Assembly (NCBI RefSeq): GCF_000758825.1
Contig: NZ_JRMX01000005.1
Span: 62,001 to 126,000 of the forward strand
Origin: Arcanobacterium sp. S3PF19
Lineage (GTDB): Bacteria > Actinomycetota > Actinomycetes > Actinomycetales > Actinomycetaceae
DNA: 64,000 nt
Reading direction: 5' to 3'
The notes beneath the pieces are model-generated. The model had not been told where the DNA came from. It saw only the letters and a program-made list of their open reading frames with translations, and searched no databases. Positions 26,737-35,932 of this stretch are shown here, piece by piece. The position numbers and the translations under genes were made by a program. Each line of letters begins with the position of its first letter. The first letter of the stretch is position 1.

Positions 26737-27915
26737 ATGGTGAAATTCAGTGATCTCAGCGCGAAAAATCGCGAGATTCTCGAACATCAGGATATTGAAC
26801 TGCCCTCGTGGGCTTTTGGAAATTCCGGCACACGTTTCCGTGTTTTCACAACACCGGGTGTACCCCGCGATCCCTTCGAGAAGATATCTGATGCAGCGCA
26901 GGTCAATTTCTACACTCACGCTGCATCTAAAGTTTCCCTCCATATCCCATGGGACATCACCGATGACTACGATGCTCTGCGTAAGCATGCGGAAGACCTG
27001 GGTGTAACAATTGGAACAATTAACTCGAATGTTTTCCAAGACGAGGATTACAAATTCGGCTCTTTGTGCAACGCGAACCCGAAAATTCGCCAAAAAGCAA
27101 TCGATCATCACAGGCAATGCATCGATATCATGCGCAAGACAGGGTCGAAGGATCTGAAAATTTGGCTGGCTGACGGCACAAACTATCCGGGTCAGGATTC
27201 CATACGGGAACGTCAGGATCGACTGGCAGAATCTCTTGCGGATATTTATGCGGAACTTGATGACGATATGCGTCTGATTCTTGAGTACAAGTTATTCGAG
27301 CCGGCTTTTTACCACACTGATGTTCCTGATTGGGGAACATCGCTTGTTCAGTGCCAGGCACTGGGAGAACGGGCTATGGTCGTTCTTGATACCGGACACC
27401 ATGCTCCTGGAACCAATATCGAATTCATCGTGGCTCAGCTCCTCCGAATAGGACGCCTTGGTGCATTTGATTTCAATTCTCGGTTCTACGCCGACGATGA
27501 TCTCATCGTGGGAGCCGCTGATCCGTTCCAGCTTTTCCGCATTCTCAATGAGATCGTCGGTGCAAATGCCCTGGATGAAGGATCCCCCGTGAACTTCATG
27601 CTTGATCAGTGTCATAACCTGGAAGAAAAAATCCCTGCCGAAATTCGCTCTGTGCTCAATGTGCAGGAAATGACGGCGAAAGCTCTGCTTGTTGACCGGG
27701 ATGCTCTCAAAGAAAAACAGGTAGCCGGAGATGTTCTTGGTGCAAATGAGATTTTCATGGACGCTTTCTACACCGATGTACGCGGACTCTTGGGCGAATT
27801 ACGTGAGTCTGAGGGACTTGATCCGGATCCGATGCGGGCCTTTATGGAATCAGGCTACCAGGAGAAGATTCGGAAGGAACGAATTGGCGGAACTCAGGCA
27901 AGCTGGGGAGCCTAA
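26737..27915 (+). CDS. rhaI: L-rhamnose isomerase (xylose-isomerase-like TIM barrel)
   Basis: Converts L-rhamnose to L-rhamnulose. The 392-residue protein belongs to the RhaI type (Pseudomonas stutzeri/Bacillus-like TIM-barrel isomerases), not the E. coli RhaA type: SLHIPWDITDDYDALRKHAEDLGVTIGTINSN, KIWLADGTNYPGQDSIRERQDRLAE, metal-ligand segments LEYKLFEPAFY, VVLDTGHHAPGTN and GAFDFNSRFYADDDL. It is preceded by GAGAAAGGAAC. A 126-nt gap with a hairpin separates it from rhaB. Confidence 0.92.
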   Translation: MVKFSDLSAKNREILEHQDIELPSWAFGNSGTRFRVFTTPGVPRDPFEKISDAAQVNFYTHAASKVSLHIPWDITDDYDALRKHAEDLGVTIGTINSNVFQDEDYKFGSLCNANPKIRQKAIDHHRQCIDIMRKTGSKDLKIWLADGTNYPGQDSIRERQDRLAESLADIYAELDDDMRLILEYKLFEPAFYHTDVPDWGTSLVQCQALGERAMVVLDTGHHAPGTNIEFIVAQLLRIGRLGAFDFNSRFYADDDLIVGAADPFQLFRILNEIVGANALDEGSPVNFMLDQCHNLEEKIPAEIRSVLNVQEMTAKALLVDRDALKEKQVAGDVLGANEIFMDAFYTDVRGLLGELRESEGLDPDPMRAFMESGYQEKIRKERIGGTQASWGA

Positions 27916-27983
27916 AACTTTCACGCTTTCCTGCAGAAAGCTTTATCGATTTATCCCGCGCTTGAACTGTTGAGTGCCGAAGC

Positions 27984-28021
27984 GGCTTCGGGCCGAGTTT
28001 TTACAAGCCCGGCCCGAAGCC
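27984..28021 (+). promoter_or_regulatory. Intercistronic hairpin between rhaI and rhaB
   Basis: GGCTTCGGGCC (27984-27994) pairs perfectly with GGCCCGAAGCC (28011-28021) around a 16-nt loop containing TTTTT. There is no U-tract after it, so it is more likely a processing or stabilising element than a full terminator. Confidence 0.6.
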
Positions 28022-28040
28022 CCGATGAGGAATTTGAATA

Positions 28041-29540
28041 ATGAAAAATTTTGTTGCCGTCGATTTGGGCGCTTCGTCCGGCAGAGTTATAACCGCCTCA
28101 ATTACTGACGGAAAACTGAAATCGACAAATGAAATCACTAGATTTCGAAACGGACCTATCTGTGTTCCGAGTATCGGAAAGAATAACTTTTTCTGGCCAA
28201 TACTTCGAATATGGGAGCATATTTGCGTGTCGCTGAAGAATCTGTGCGAAATGCCTATCGAATCAATAGGTGTGGACACATGGGCGGTTGATTACGCTCT
28301 CCTCGGCCCGGAAGGCGGACTCATAACTCCCCCCTTCAGTTATCGGGACAGCAGAACTCAGGATATTCCTGAAATAGTGTATTCCCGATACTCGGCAACG
28401 GATATCTACACACATAACGGTCTGCAAAACATCGATATCAACACAATTTTCCAATTGCTTGCCGCAGCTGGCAGCAGAGACTATCGGTCAGTTGTGGAAA
28501 AGGCGGAATCAGTCCTGCTGCTGCCTGATCTCGTCAATTATTGGCTCACGGGAAAGAAATATGCGGAAATAACAAACGCTTCGTCAACTGGCTTTGTCAA
28601 TCCGCGTACCAGATCTTGGTCGGGTAAAATGACTGACATATATGAGGAGATATCTGGTGTCGATATCTCTGCGAAACTGCCCGAACTCATTGAACCGGGA
28701 ACTTGGATCGGTGTTGTGCGAAATGAGATCTGCGATCTACGGACCCAAAACGGGGAAACTACTTCGGTGGTGGCGGTAGGCAGTCATGACACCGCCTCTG
28801 CGGTAGCGGCTGTGCCCGCTGAGGAACACAAGAACTTCGCTTTTATTTCCTGCGGAACATGGTCATTGGCCGGACTCGAATTGGATTCACCGATTCTCAG
28901 CGAGGAATCCAAGCAGGCAAATTTTACAAATGAACTCGGTGTTGACGGAACCATCCGTTATTTGAAGAACATTATGGGAATGTGGATTTTTAACGGTTGT
29001 GTGAACCAATGGAAAAAAACAGATCCGGGCCTCTCGATTGCTCAGGTCGTTTCTCTTGCGACGTCAGCAGCGCCCTTTCGTACGATTATCGATGTTAATA
29101 ACCCAATTTTTGCAACACCCGGTGATATGATTGCGCGAATTGATTCTCTGGCCGAAAACAGTGGGCAACCACGGCCCAGAGATATCGGGGAATATGCCCG
29201 TTGCGTCATCGAATCTCTGGCTCTTGCGCACGCTAAAACCATCGAGCAGGCTACACGCCTTGCGCATAAAGATATAGATGTCATCCACATCGTCGGAGGA
29301 GGATCTCAGAACAAATTACTGTGTCAATTGACCGCCGACGCGTGCGGAGTTCCCGTTGTCGCAGGTCCCACGGAAGCAACAGCGCTTGGAAATATTTTAC
29401 TCCAGGCGCGAACGGCCCGTTCGATACCGGATTCACTTATTGCGCTGCGTGAAGTTGTACGCGCATCGACCGAACTAACCGACTATACACCCAAGAACAA
29501 CCAAAACGTTTGGCAAGAAGCCCGACGTCGAATTTTCTGA
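28041..29540 (+). CDS. rhaB: Rhamnulokinase
   Basis: Phosphorylates L-rhamnulose to L-rhamnulose 1-phosphate. The 499-residue FGGY-family kinase has the phosphate-1 motif AVDLGASSGRVI at the N terminus, SIGVDTWAVDYALLGPEGGL, GSHDTASAVAAVP, SCGTWSLAGLE and the adenosine-binding HIVGGGSQNKLLCQLTADACGVPVVAGPTEATALGN. All match RhaB more closely than xylulokinase or glycerol kinase. Length is normal. Confidence 0.94.
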   Translation: MKNFVAVDLGASSGRVITASITDGKLKSTNEITRFRNGPICVPSIGKNNFFWPILRIWEHICVSLKNLCEMPIESIGVDTWAVDYALLGPEGGLITPPFSYRDSRTQDIPEIVYSRYSATDIYTHNGLQNIDINTIFQLLAAAGSRDYRSVVEKAESVLLLPDLVNYWLTGKKYAEITNASSTGFVNPRTRSWSGKMTDIYEEISGVDISAKLPELIEPGTWIGVVRNEICDLRTQNGETTSVVAVGSHDTASAVAAVPAEEHKNFAFISCGTWSLAGLELDSPILSEESKQANFTNELGVDGTIRYLKNIMGMWIFNGCVNQWKKTDPGLSIAQVVSLATSAAPFRTIIDVNNPIFATPGDMIARIDSLAENSGQPRPRDIGEYARCVIESLALAHAKTIEQATRLAHKDIDVIHIVGGGSQNKLLCQLTADACGVPVVAGPTEATALGNILLQARTARSIPDSLIALREVVRASTELTDYTPKNNQNVWQEARRRIF

Positions 29541-29556
29541 TAAGAATGGAGAGACC

Positions 29557-30375
29557 ATGACTTCTCAATTAACTGTTGACGCCCTTCTGGAACAAATGGG
29601 AGTGGCTGGACGTCGCCTCGACCACCTGCATGCTGCAGAAGCCGGTGCGGGAAATATATCTATTTCTATTGATTGGAATACCGATCTTGAATCGGTATTT
29701 ACGGAGAAACAAATCGGCGTCAAACTTCCCCGGAAAGTACCTGCTTTGGCGGGACGAACGGTGTTCGTAACAGGATCGGGCTGCCGTTTGCGTGAAGTGG
29801 CAGATGCGCCCGAAAAAAGCGTTTCGGCTTTCATTGTGGATAAAGGGGGTGAAACCGGCACCTGGTACACACATTCAAACAAGACATATCAGCGCCCCAC
29901 GAGCGAATTCAATTCACATCTTGCGGTGCATAATGACCAAGTGGTTCAGCGGGGTATAAGTTTTCAAGCCATTGTACATGCGCAGCCCCCGTATCTCGTT
30001 GCTCTCTCGCATATCTCTGAGACCCTAAACAACAAGGATTTTAATCGCATGATTTTCCGTTGGGAACCAGAAACCATTGTTCAGGTTCCAGAAGGAATCG
30101 CCGTCCTTAAATTTATGGTTCCCGGCAGCGATGAACTTATGGAGAACAATGTGATCGGACTGCGTGATCATCGCATTGCGCTATGGGCTAAGCATGGAAT
30201 TATGGTTCGTTCGAATTTCTCCGCGCTTTCCGCAGTCGATATCATCGAGTACCTTGAGACCGGCGCCATGTATGAACATATGAACGCCGCAAGCGGCGGA
30301 AAGAGCACTGGACTGAGCGATGATGAAATCCGCCGTGTTGTATCCGCGTTCAACGTAAAAACAGATATGTACTAA
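29557..30375 (+). CDS. rhaD: Rhamnulose-1-phosphate aldolase
   Basis: A class II aldolase splitting L-rhamnulose 1-phosphate into dihydroxyacetone phosphate and L-lactaldehyde. The 272-residue protein aligns without gaps to E. coli RhaD at key sites: VTGSGCRLREV near residue 71, catalytic Glu117 (PTSEFNSHLAVH), His141 and the late metal His213 (LWAKHGIMV). The second metal ligand of E. coli RhaD, His143, is Gln here (VHAQPP). GGAGAG precedes ATG 29557. A strong terminator follows, making rhaD the last gene. No lactaldehyde reductase gene is present in the cluster. Confidence 0.92.
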   Translation: MTSQLTVDALLEQMGVAGRRLDHLHAAEAGAGNISISIDWNTDLESVFTEKQIGVKLPRKVPALAGRTVFVTGSGCRLREVADAPEKSVSAFIVDKGGETGTWYTHSNKTYQRPTSEFNSHLAVHNDQVVQRGISFQAIVHAQPPYLVALSHISETLNNKDFNRMIFRWEPETIVQVPEGIAVLKFMVPGSDELMENNVIGLRDHRIALWAKHGIMVRSNFSALSAVDIIEYLETGAMYEHMNAASGGKSTGLSDDEIRRVVSAFNVKTDMY

Positions 30376-30426
30376 ACGGTATAAACCGCCGGGAGAGGAT
30401 GAACTCCCCCTCTTTCTCCTCCTCGG

Positions 30427-30480
30427 ATGCCGAGTCGGTGAGGCGTTGGAATTTTCCGCCCTCACCGACTCGGCATTTGG
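30427..30480 (+). terminator. Strong hairpin ending the rhamnose operon
   Basis: A perfect 16-bp stem (30427-30442 with 30461-30476) with an 18-nt loop is followed by TTTGG. The U-tract is short. Confidence 0.75.
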
Positions 30481-30821
30481 TCAAAGGAGTACGTGTTGCC
30501 GTAAAGAAACCGCGTAGATTATCTGAGTGCTGAAGATGACAGAAAATGTGCGGTTAACTTTTCGGATTATGTTGCGGTTTCTCCTCGTCGGTCGGCGGAG
30601 TTTTCGGAATTTCGACTTTTCCTGCACGTGAAAGATGCGCGGATATTTATCTTTGCAACGTTATTATGTGTTTCCCGTGTTCTTGAAATTTGAAACGGGC
30701 AAGAATCCGTTCGGTTTTATCGTATATTCCGGTCAGCCTGACGCTTCGGCCCATTTTCACGCCTGTAAAGAAAGGCAAATTCGACGCGTCTGTCGTTATG
30801 GGCGGCCGGATATTTTACAAT
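30481..30821. other. Gene-poor stretch after the rhamnose operon
   Basis: No convincing gene, RNA, repeat or copy of the tRNA-Pro 3' end is seen between the rhaD terminator and the stop of the minus-strand NUDIX gene. Confidence 0.5.
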
Positions 30822-31469
30822 TCAGCAGAACACGGCCTGCCAATTGGGATCTTTTACGGCCCGGAAACAGAGGCTGATCTGCTCCGGCGTCTGCTTCGCC
30901 GTACAGATTTCCGGCAGTTCGTCTTCCGCGAAATACCGCGCGTCCAGTGTTTCGCTGTTGGGTACGAATCTGCCGCCCAAAGGAGTGCATTCGACAAATA
31001 TTTTCACGATATTGTGCACCCACGTGCGTCCTGTGCGATTGTCGCGGATCAACACCGCGAGCAGTCGCGTAGGCTGTACCTCCAAACCGGATTCCTCGCG
31101 TGCCTCCTTGACCGTGTTCGAAGCAACGGTTTCGTCCGCGTCAACCCATCCGCCCGGAAATGACCACAGTCCGTCATTTTCTTTTACGAATAAAAGTTTT
31201 TCCCGTGTTTGGTCAAAAATCACCGCGCGCGTGTCCAGCTTCGGAGTCTGATACCCGTCCTCATTGCAGAACAGATCTTTGACTTTCGCCAAAGAAATCT
31301 CTCCGGCGGAATATGCGGTAAGGATTTCTGCCGAAATTTCACGGATTCTTTCATAGCGTTCACGCTCAAAAACATTTTGGGTGTACGCCAGTCCGGACTG
31401 CGAGAGGGCCTGCAGTTCTTTGGCCCATGAAAGCCACTGCGGTTCGGAAGGATAAAATGCACTGCTCAT
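30822..31469 (-). CDS. NUDIX hydrolase with N-terminal NUDIX-associated domain
   Basis: The 215-residue protein has an N-terminal helical domain (WLSWAKELQALSQSGLAYTQNVFERERYERIREIS) typical of the Nudix_hydro_N group, then a NUDIX fold (about 75-200). The NUDIX box is complete: GGWVDADETVASNTVKEAREESGLEV with the catalytic REESG. Members hydrolyse ADP-ribose-like or nucleoside diphosphate derivatives; the substrate cannot be told here. TAAAAT (31477-31482, minus) ends 7 nt before the ATG, suggesting a leaderless transcript. Confidence 0.9.
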   Translation of the reverse strand: MSSAFYPSEPQWLSWAKELQALSQSGLAYTQNVFERERYERIREISAEILTAYSAGEISLAKVKDLFCNEDGYQTPKLDTRAVIFDQTREKLLFVKENDGLWSFPGGWVDADETVASNTVKEAREESGLEVQPTRLLAVLIRDNRTGRTWVHNIVKIFVECTPLGGRFVPNSETLDARYFAEDELPEICTAKQTPEQISLCFRAVKDPNWQAVFC

Positions 31470-31601
31470 ATTTCCGATTTTACCGCAATATGCCCTCCGC
31501 CGGTTTCCTGCGGAAGGCGTGCCCCGCCCGATACCAAAAACCGCGGGAGCTGCCCGGTTTTTGGTTGCGGAGCATACCCCGCAAAACCGATCCCGAAGCG
31601 G

Positions 31602-33044
31602 CTATGGGCGGCGCCGTTTGCGTTCACGCACCGAAATCTGAATCGGGGATCCGGTGAAGCCGAATTCTTCCCTGATTTTCCGTTCCAGAAAACGGCGGTA
31701 TCCGTGATCCAAAAATCCCGAGGTAAACAAAACGAACTTCGGCGGACAGTTTGCCACCTGCGTGCCGAACAGAATCCGCGGCTGCTTCCCTCCGCGTACC
31801 GGATGCGGATTGGCCGCCACCACCTCGCCCAAAAAGGCATTCAGTTTTCCTGTCGGAATTCTTTTTTCCCATGAGGCCAAAGCCGTATTCATTGCCCGCG
31901 TAATACGGTTGGTATGCCATCCCGTGAGCGCGGAAAGATTTACCCGTTCCATCCAGGGCAGCTGAACCAAATCCCTGGCAATTTCGCGCTCCAGATCCGC
32001 CCGGCGTTCTTCGTCCGTCAGATCCCATTTGTTGCAGATTAAAACAATTGCTTTTCCTGCATCTATCACCTGCCGGATTACGCGCACATCCTGCTCGGAC
32101 AGAACCTGCGTGGCATCGGTGAGTACCAACCCGAGATCGGCGTTTTCCAATGCCCTCTGCGTGCGCACGGAAGCGTAATAGTCGGCGCCGTGCGTTAAAT
32201 GCACACGGCGGCGGATCCCCGCGGTATCGACAAAAGTCCACAGCCGGCCGTCCAGTTCCACGGTTTCGTCCACGGGATCGCGGGTAGTGCCCGCAGTATC
32301 GTTTACGACCACGCGGTTTTCTCCCGTCAGCCTGTTGAGCAGCGAGGATTTGCCCACGTTCGGCCGGCCGATCAGCGCTATGCGGTGCAGGCCCGCCTTT
32401 CCGCTCTGTTTCCTCCCCGAAACTTCGGGCAGAACGGCAAGAACGGCATCCAGCAGATCTCCCGTGCCGCGCCCGTGCAGGGCGGAAACCGGATACGGAC
32501 GGCCCAAACCGAGATTCCACAGCTGCGCCGCATCTGCTTCCTGCTGTGCGGAGTCAACTTTATTGGCGGCAAGAACAACCGGACGGTTCGCCCTGCGCAG
32601 CATTTTTACAATCTGTTCGTCGGTGTGTGTGATTCCCACATTCGCATCCACGGTCAGAAGTACGGCATCCGCCTGCCGCACCGCATATTCTGCCTGCAGG
32701 GCCACGGATTTGTCGATCCCCTCGGTTTTTGCCTCCCAGCCGCCGGTATCCACAACCGTGAAATTTCTGCCGTTCCATCCGGCTTCATAAGATACCCTGT
32801 CGCGCGTCACGCCGGGTTCGTCCTGTACCACGGCTGCCCGCCGGCCCACGATTCTGTTTACAAGCGTGGATTTGCCCACGTTCGGCCGGCCCACCACCGC
32901 CAGTACGGGCAGGGAAGGCAGAGCGTCGCGGGCAGGCATTGCAAAATCCTCATCGAGGATGGAGTAATCCTGCCCGTCGAGTTCATATCCGTCGAGAAAC
33001 GAACGCTGCAGGGCAAAACTGTTATCCCGGTTTTCTTTATTCAC
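31602..33044 (-). CDS. der: Ribosome-associated GTPase Der (EngA)
   Basis: Der has tandem GTPase domains and a KH-like C terminus and acts in 50S assembly. Domain 1: [24 protein letters not shown]; domain 2: [26 protein letters not shown]; the KH domain starts near residue 395. The frame is open to TTG 33062, but GTG 33044 has GGAGG 8 nt upstream and overlaps the cmk stop, so it is taken as the start (480 residues). The acidic ~45-residue leader before the first P-loop is common in actinobacterial Der. Confidence 0.94.
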   Translation of the reverse strand: MNKENRDNSFALQRSFLDGYELDGQDYSILDEDFAMPARDALPSLPVLAVVGRPNVGKSTLVNRIVGRRAAVVQDEPGVTRDRVSYEAGWNGRNFTVVDTGGWEAKTEGIDKSVALQAEYAVRQADAVLLTVDANVGITHTDEQIVKMLRRANRPVVLAANKVDSAQQEADAAQLWNLGLGRPYPVSALHGRGTGDLLDAVLAVLPEVSGRKQSGKAGLHRIALIGRPNVGKSSLLNRLTGENRVVVNDTAGTTRDPVDETVELDGRLWTFVDTAGIRRRVHLTHGADYYASVRTQRALENADLGLVLTDATQVLSEQDVRVIRQVIDAGKAIVLICNKWDLTDEERRADLEREIARDLVQLPWMERVNLSALTGWHTNRITRAMNTALASWEKRIPTGKLNAFLGEVVAANPHPVRGGKQPRILFGTQVANCPPKFVLFTSGFLDHGYRRFLERKIREEFGFTGSPIQISVRERKRRRP

Positions 33045-33756
33045 CGCGCGGACCTCCGACAAGAGCAGCCACCGCGTCCACGGTCTGTTCGAGAGTGAGA
33101 TTCGACGAATCTATTTCGGTTACCCCCTCCTGCGCGGTCATAAATTCAGAAACGGCGGAGTCGTCGCGGTCTCTGCGCAGAACTTCGTCGCGCGTGGCGG
33201 CCAGAGCCTGTGCGCTGTCGCTTCCCCGTACTTCCCGTGCCCGCCGGGCAAGCCGGGCTTCCCGGCTGGCCGTCAGCAGAATGCGTACGTCGGCATCGGG
33301 GGCAACTACCGTGGTAATGTCGCGTCCTTCGGCAACAATTCCCTTTCCCCCGGAGAATCCGCCCGGTTCGCATTCGCGGGCGATGATTTCCCGCTGTCTG
33401 CGGATCAGTTCTTTGCGCACGTCGGGATTGGTCGCCACCTGCGAAACCACTTTCGACAGTCCGGAAGTGCGAATGACGTCCGTGATATCCGTATCTCCGC
33501 AGATCACGTTTTGCCGCCGGGGATCGGTCTGCACGGTAAGCGGCATTTTCCGCACAGCTGCGGAAACAGCATCGCGGTCTGTTAAAGTGATGTTCTTTTG
33601 CATCACCCACCATGTTGCGGCGCGGTACATTGCCCCGGTATCGAGATAACCGAGACCGAATCTTTCCGCTACTTTTCGCGCCACCGTGGACTTTCCCGAC
33701 CCGGAAGGCCCATCAATCGCCACGACCGCGGATACGGGCGTTTTTCCGTTTCCCAT
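33037..33756 (-). CDS. cmk: Cytidylate kinase
   Basis: Phosphorylates CMP and dCMP. The 239-residue product has the P-loop [26 protein letters not shown], and the NMP-binding [28 protein letters not shown] with RRDRDDS near the end. ATG 33756 has GGAAAGGAAAG upstream; an in-frame GTG at 33774, abutting the rluB stop, is the alternative. It sits between rluB and der, the standard actinobacterial order, and its stop overlaps the der start. Confidence 0.94.
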   Translation of the reverse strand: MGNGKTPVSAVVAIDGPSGSGKSTVARKVAERFGLGYLDTGAMYRAATWWVMQKNITLTDRDAVSAAVRKMPLTVQTDPRRQNVICGDTDITDVIRTSGLSKVVSQVATNPDVRKELIRRQREIIARECEPGGFSGGKGIVAEGRDITTVVAPDADVRILLTASREARLARRAREVRGSDSAQALAATRDEVLRRDRDDSAVSEFMTAQEGVTEIDSSNLTLEQTVDAVAALVGGPRGE

Positions 33757-33774
33757 TGCTTTCCTTTCCGACAC

Positions 33775-34530
33775 TTACATTCCCACCAGATGCTTCAATG
33801 CGCTCAGCTCACTGCCTGCGATTACGCGTGTCCGCCCCGGTTTCAGATGGCCTACGGTGATATTGCCGAATCCCGTGCGGACCAGTTCCATCACCGGATG
33901 CCCGACTTCTTCCATCATTCTGCGCACAATACGATTTTTCCCCGAATGCAGCCGCAGTTCCACAATTGAATTCCGGGCTGCCGATTCACGCAGCGTAAAA
34001 CGGTCTACTTTTATCGGCCCGTCGTCCAAAGTAATTCCGTTTTCAAGAACTTTGCCCAGACCGCGCGTCACTGTTCCCTGCACGCGCGCAATGTATGTTT
34101 TCGGCACTTCATAGGAGGGGTGGGTAAGACGGTGGGTCAGTTCGCCGTCATTGGACAGCAAAATCAGTCCTTCCGTGTCTGCGTCGAGGCGTCCCACATG
34201 GAACAGCCGCCCGGGACGGTCGCTGACGAAATCCTGAAGCGTTTTCCGCCCCTGGTCGTCGTGCATGGTCGAAACCACGCCCGGCGGTTTGTAAAGCGCA
34301 ACGGTCAGCATGTTTTCATTCTGTTCAATACGCATTCCGTCCACGTGGATCACCGCCGTCTGCGGATCTACCCGCACACCCAGCTGTCTGACCACGGTTC
34401 CGTTTACGCTTACGCGCCCCTGCCCGATCATTGCCTCGCACGCCCTGCGCGAGCCTACGCCGGCGTGTGCCAGTATTTTCTGCAGCCGTTGCCCCTGCGG
34501 GTCGTGAATATCGCGGTTTGCTGTGCTCAT
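33775..34530 (-). CDS. rluB: rRNA pseudouridine synthase (RluB/RsuA family)
   Basis: The 251-residue enzyme has an N-terminal S4 RNA-binding domain (QRLQKILAHAGVGSRRACEAMIGQGRVSVNG) and the RsuA-type catalytic domain with the nucleophile Asp in GRLDADTEGLILLSNDGEL. The late motifs LRLHSGKNRIVRRMMEEVGHPVMELVR fit RluB/E/F. It likely makes pseudouridine in 23S rRNA; the target base is inferred from family. ATG overlaps the scpB stop (ATGA). Confidence 0.92.
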   Translation of the reverse strand: MSTANRDIHDPQGQRLQKILAHAGVGSRRACEAMIGQGRVSVNGTVVRQLGVRVDPQTAVIHVDGMRIEQNENMLTVALYKPPGVVSTMHDDQGRKTLQDFVSDRPGRLFHVGRLDADTEGLILLSNDGELTHRLTHPSYEVPKTYIARVQGTVTRGLGKVLENGITLDDGPIKVDRFTLRESAARNSIVELRLHSGKNRIVRRMMEEVGHPVMELVRTGFGNITVGHLKPGRTRVIAGSELSALKHLVGM

Positions 34531-35108
34531 AGTATTTCTTTCTCGATATCTTCCAAAGCTTCATTATCCGGCAGATAAGGAGCCAAGTCCGGTAAATCGG
34601 AGAGAGATTTCAGCCCCATTTTTTCCAGAAAACAATCCGTTGTTTCATACAGTCCCGCGCCGCTTTGCGGTGCCGTCGCGCACTTGCGGATCAGTCCGCG
34701 CATCAGCAGGGTACGCACTACCGAGTCTACTTCCACTCCGCGCACCGCGGCAATCTGTGAACGGGTTACCGGCTGCCGGTAGGCGATAACCGCCAGTGTT
34801 TCCAGTGCCTGCACCGAAAGTTTTTCGTTCTGCCCGGCGGTTGCGTATTCGCCGACAACGTCGGCAAAACGCGGGTGGGAATAAAAACGCCATCCGCCGG
34901 CCGCCTCCCGCAGCTGAAAACCGCGCAGATATCCTTCCCCGTTTTGTGTCTCCTGCCCTGCGCACGAGCGTGCTATTTCCCTGAGCAGGGAAACTGTTTC
35001 CGCTTCGTCCAGCGAAAGTGTTTCCGCCAGCCGTGCAGCCGGAACGGGACTGTCGGCAACCATCAGAATTGCTTCCAGTGCGCCTTTCAGATACGCGCTG
35101 TCAGACAC
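34527..35108 (-). CDS. scpB: Segregation and condensation protein B
   Basis: ScpB is the winged-helix kleisin partner of the SMC complex. The 193-residue product starts SDSAYLKGALEAILMVADSPV and contains the second winged helix KLSVQALETLAVIAYRQPVTRSQIAAVRGVEVDSVVRTLLMRGLI. GTG 35108 overlaps the scpA stop by 8 nt and has GGGGAG upstream; an open frame that continues upstream inside scpA is ignored. The C terminus overlaps rluB by 4 nt. Confidence 0.93.
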   Translation of the reverse strand: MSDSAYLKGALEAILMVADSPVPAARLAETLSLDEAETVSLLREIARSCAGQETQNGEGYLRGFQLREAAGGWRFYSHPRFADVVGEYATAGQNEKLSVQALETLAVIAYRQPVTRSQIAAVRGVEVDSVVRTLLMRGLIRKCATAPQSGAGLYETTDCFLEKMGLKSLSDLPDLAPYLPDNEALEDIEKEIL

Positions 35109-35919
35109 GGCTCTCCCCTTTCGTGCTTTTTTCCGCTGCCGGCGATTTAACCGCGGTCCGTATAATATAGAGCGGATCCAGCGGCGCATTCTGCTCTGCG
35201 GAAATTTCCCCGTTCCGCAGAAGTTCCAGAATAGCAAGAAAACGGGAGATAACGGTAGACACGTTGCCGGCGTCACGGCACAGTCCGGAAAACGACACTC
35301 TGTCTCCCGCGATCAGCCTCCCGCGCAGATAAGCCAGCTGCGATTCCACAGACACCGGCGGATCATGCAGATGGTCAAAGTTTACTTCGTCTTTTTTCCG
35401 GGACAGGACTCCGGCGGCGAGCCGGGCAAATTCCTCCGGAGTCAGATCCAACACCGTTTGCGGGAGCAGTGCGCTGATCTGCGGTTCCGGAGGAACATCG
35501 CGCGCAAAAGCCAGGGACTGCATGGCCAGACGGAGAGCGAATCCGTGTGCCACTTCTTTGAATGCCCGATACTGAAGCATTTTGGCAAACAGCAGATCAC
35601 GCGCCTCCAGCAGTTCGGGCATTTCCCCGTCGCTCTCTTCGTTTCGGGGCAGCAGACGTGCCGCCTTCAGATCCAAAAGCGTTGCCGCAACTACCAAAAA
35701 TTCCGAGGCCCCGGACAGGTCCAAATCTTTTTGGGCGCGCAAAAAAGCTATAAAATCGTCGGTAACCTGCGACAGCGATACTTTTGTGATATCCAGGCGC
35801 CGGCGGGCAATCAGCGAAAGAAGCACTTCAAAAGGGCCGGCAAACACATCCAGATGCACGGCGAATTCTTCTTTTGCGGAGCTGAATAAATCCGGTTCCG
35901 CGGCGGGTGCTCCCTTCAT
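35101..35919 (-). CDS. scpA: Segregation and condensation protein A
   Basis: ScpA is the kleisin of the SMC condensin. The 272-residue protein has the N-terminal helices FAVHLDVFAGPFEVLLSLIARRRLDITKVSLSQVTDDFIAFL and SEFLVVAATLLDLKAARLLP, a variable acidic middle, and the winged-helix C terminus (VSFSGLCRDAGNVSTVISRFLAILELLRNGEI). ATG 35919 has AGGAAAA upstream and lies 13 nt from the parA stop; a TTG at 35955 is the less likely alternative. smc itself is not in the window. Confidence 0.93.
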   Translation of the reverse strand: MKGAPAAEPDLFSSAKEEFAVHLDVFAGPFEVLLSLIARRRLDITKVSLSQVTDDFIAFLRAQKDLDLSGASEFLVVAATLLDLKAARLLPRNEESDGEMPELLEARDLLFAKMLQYRAFKEVAHGFALRLAMQSLAFARDVPPEPQISALLPQTVLDLTPEEFARLAAGVLSRKKDEVNFDHLHDPPVSVESQLAYLRGRLIAGDRVSFSGLCRDAGNVSTVISRFLAILELLRNGEISAEQNAPLDPLYIIRTAVKSPAAEKSTKGESRV

Positions 35920-35932
35920 GGTTTTCCTGCCG

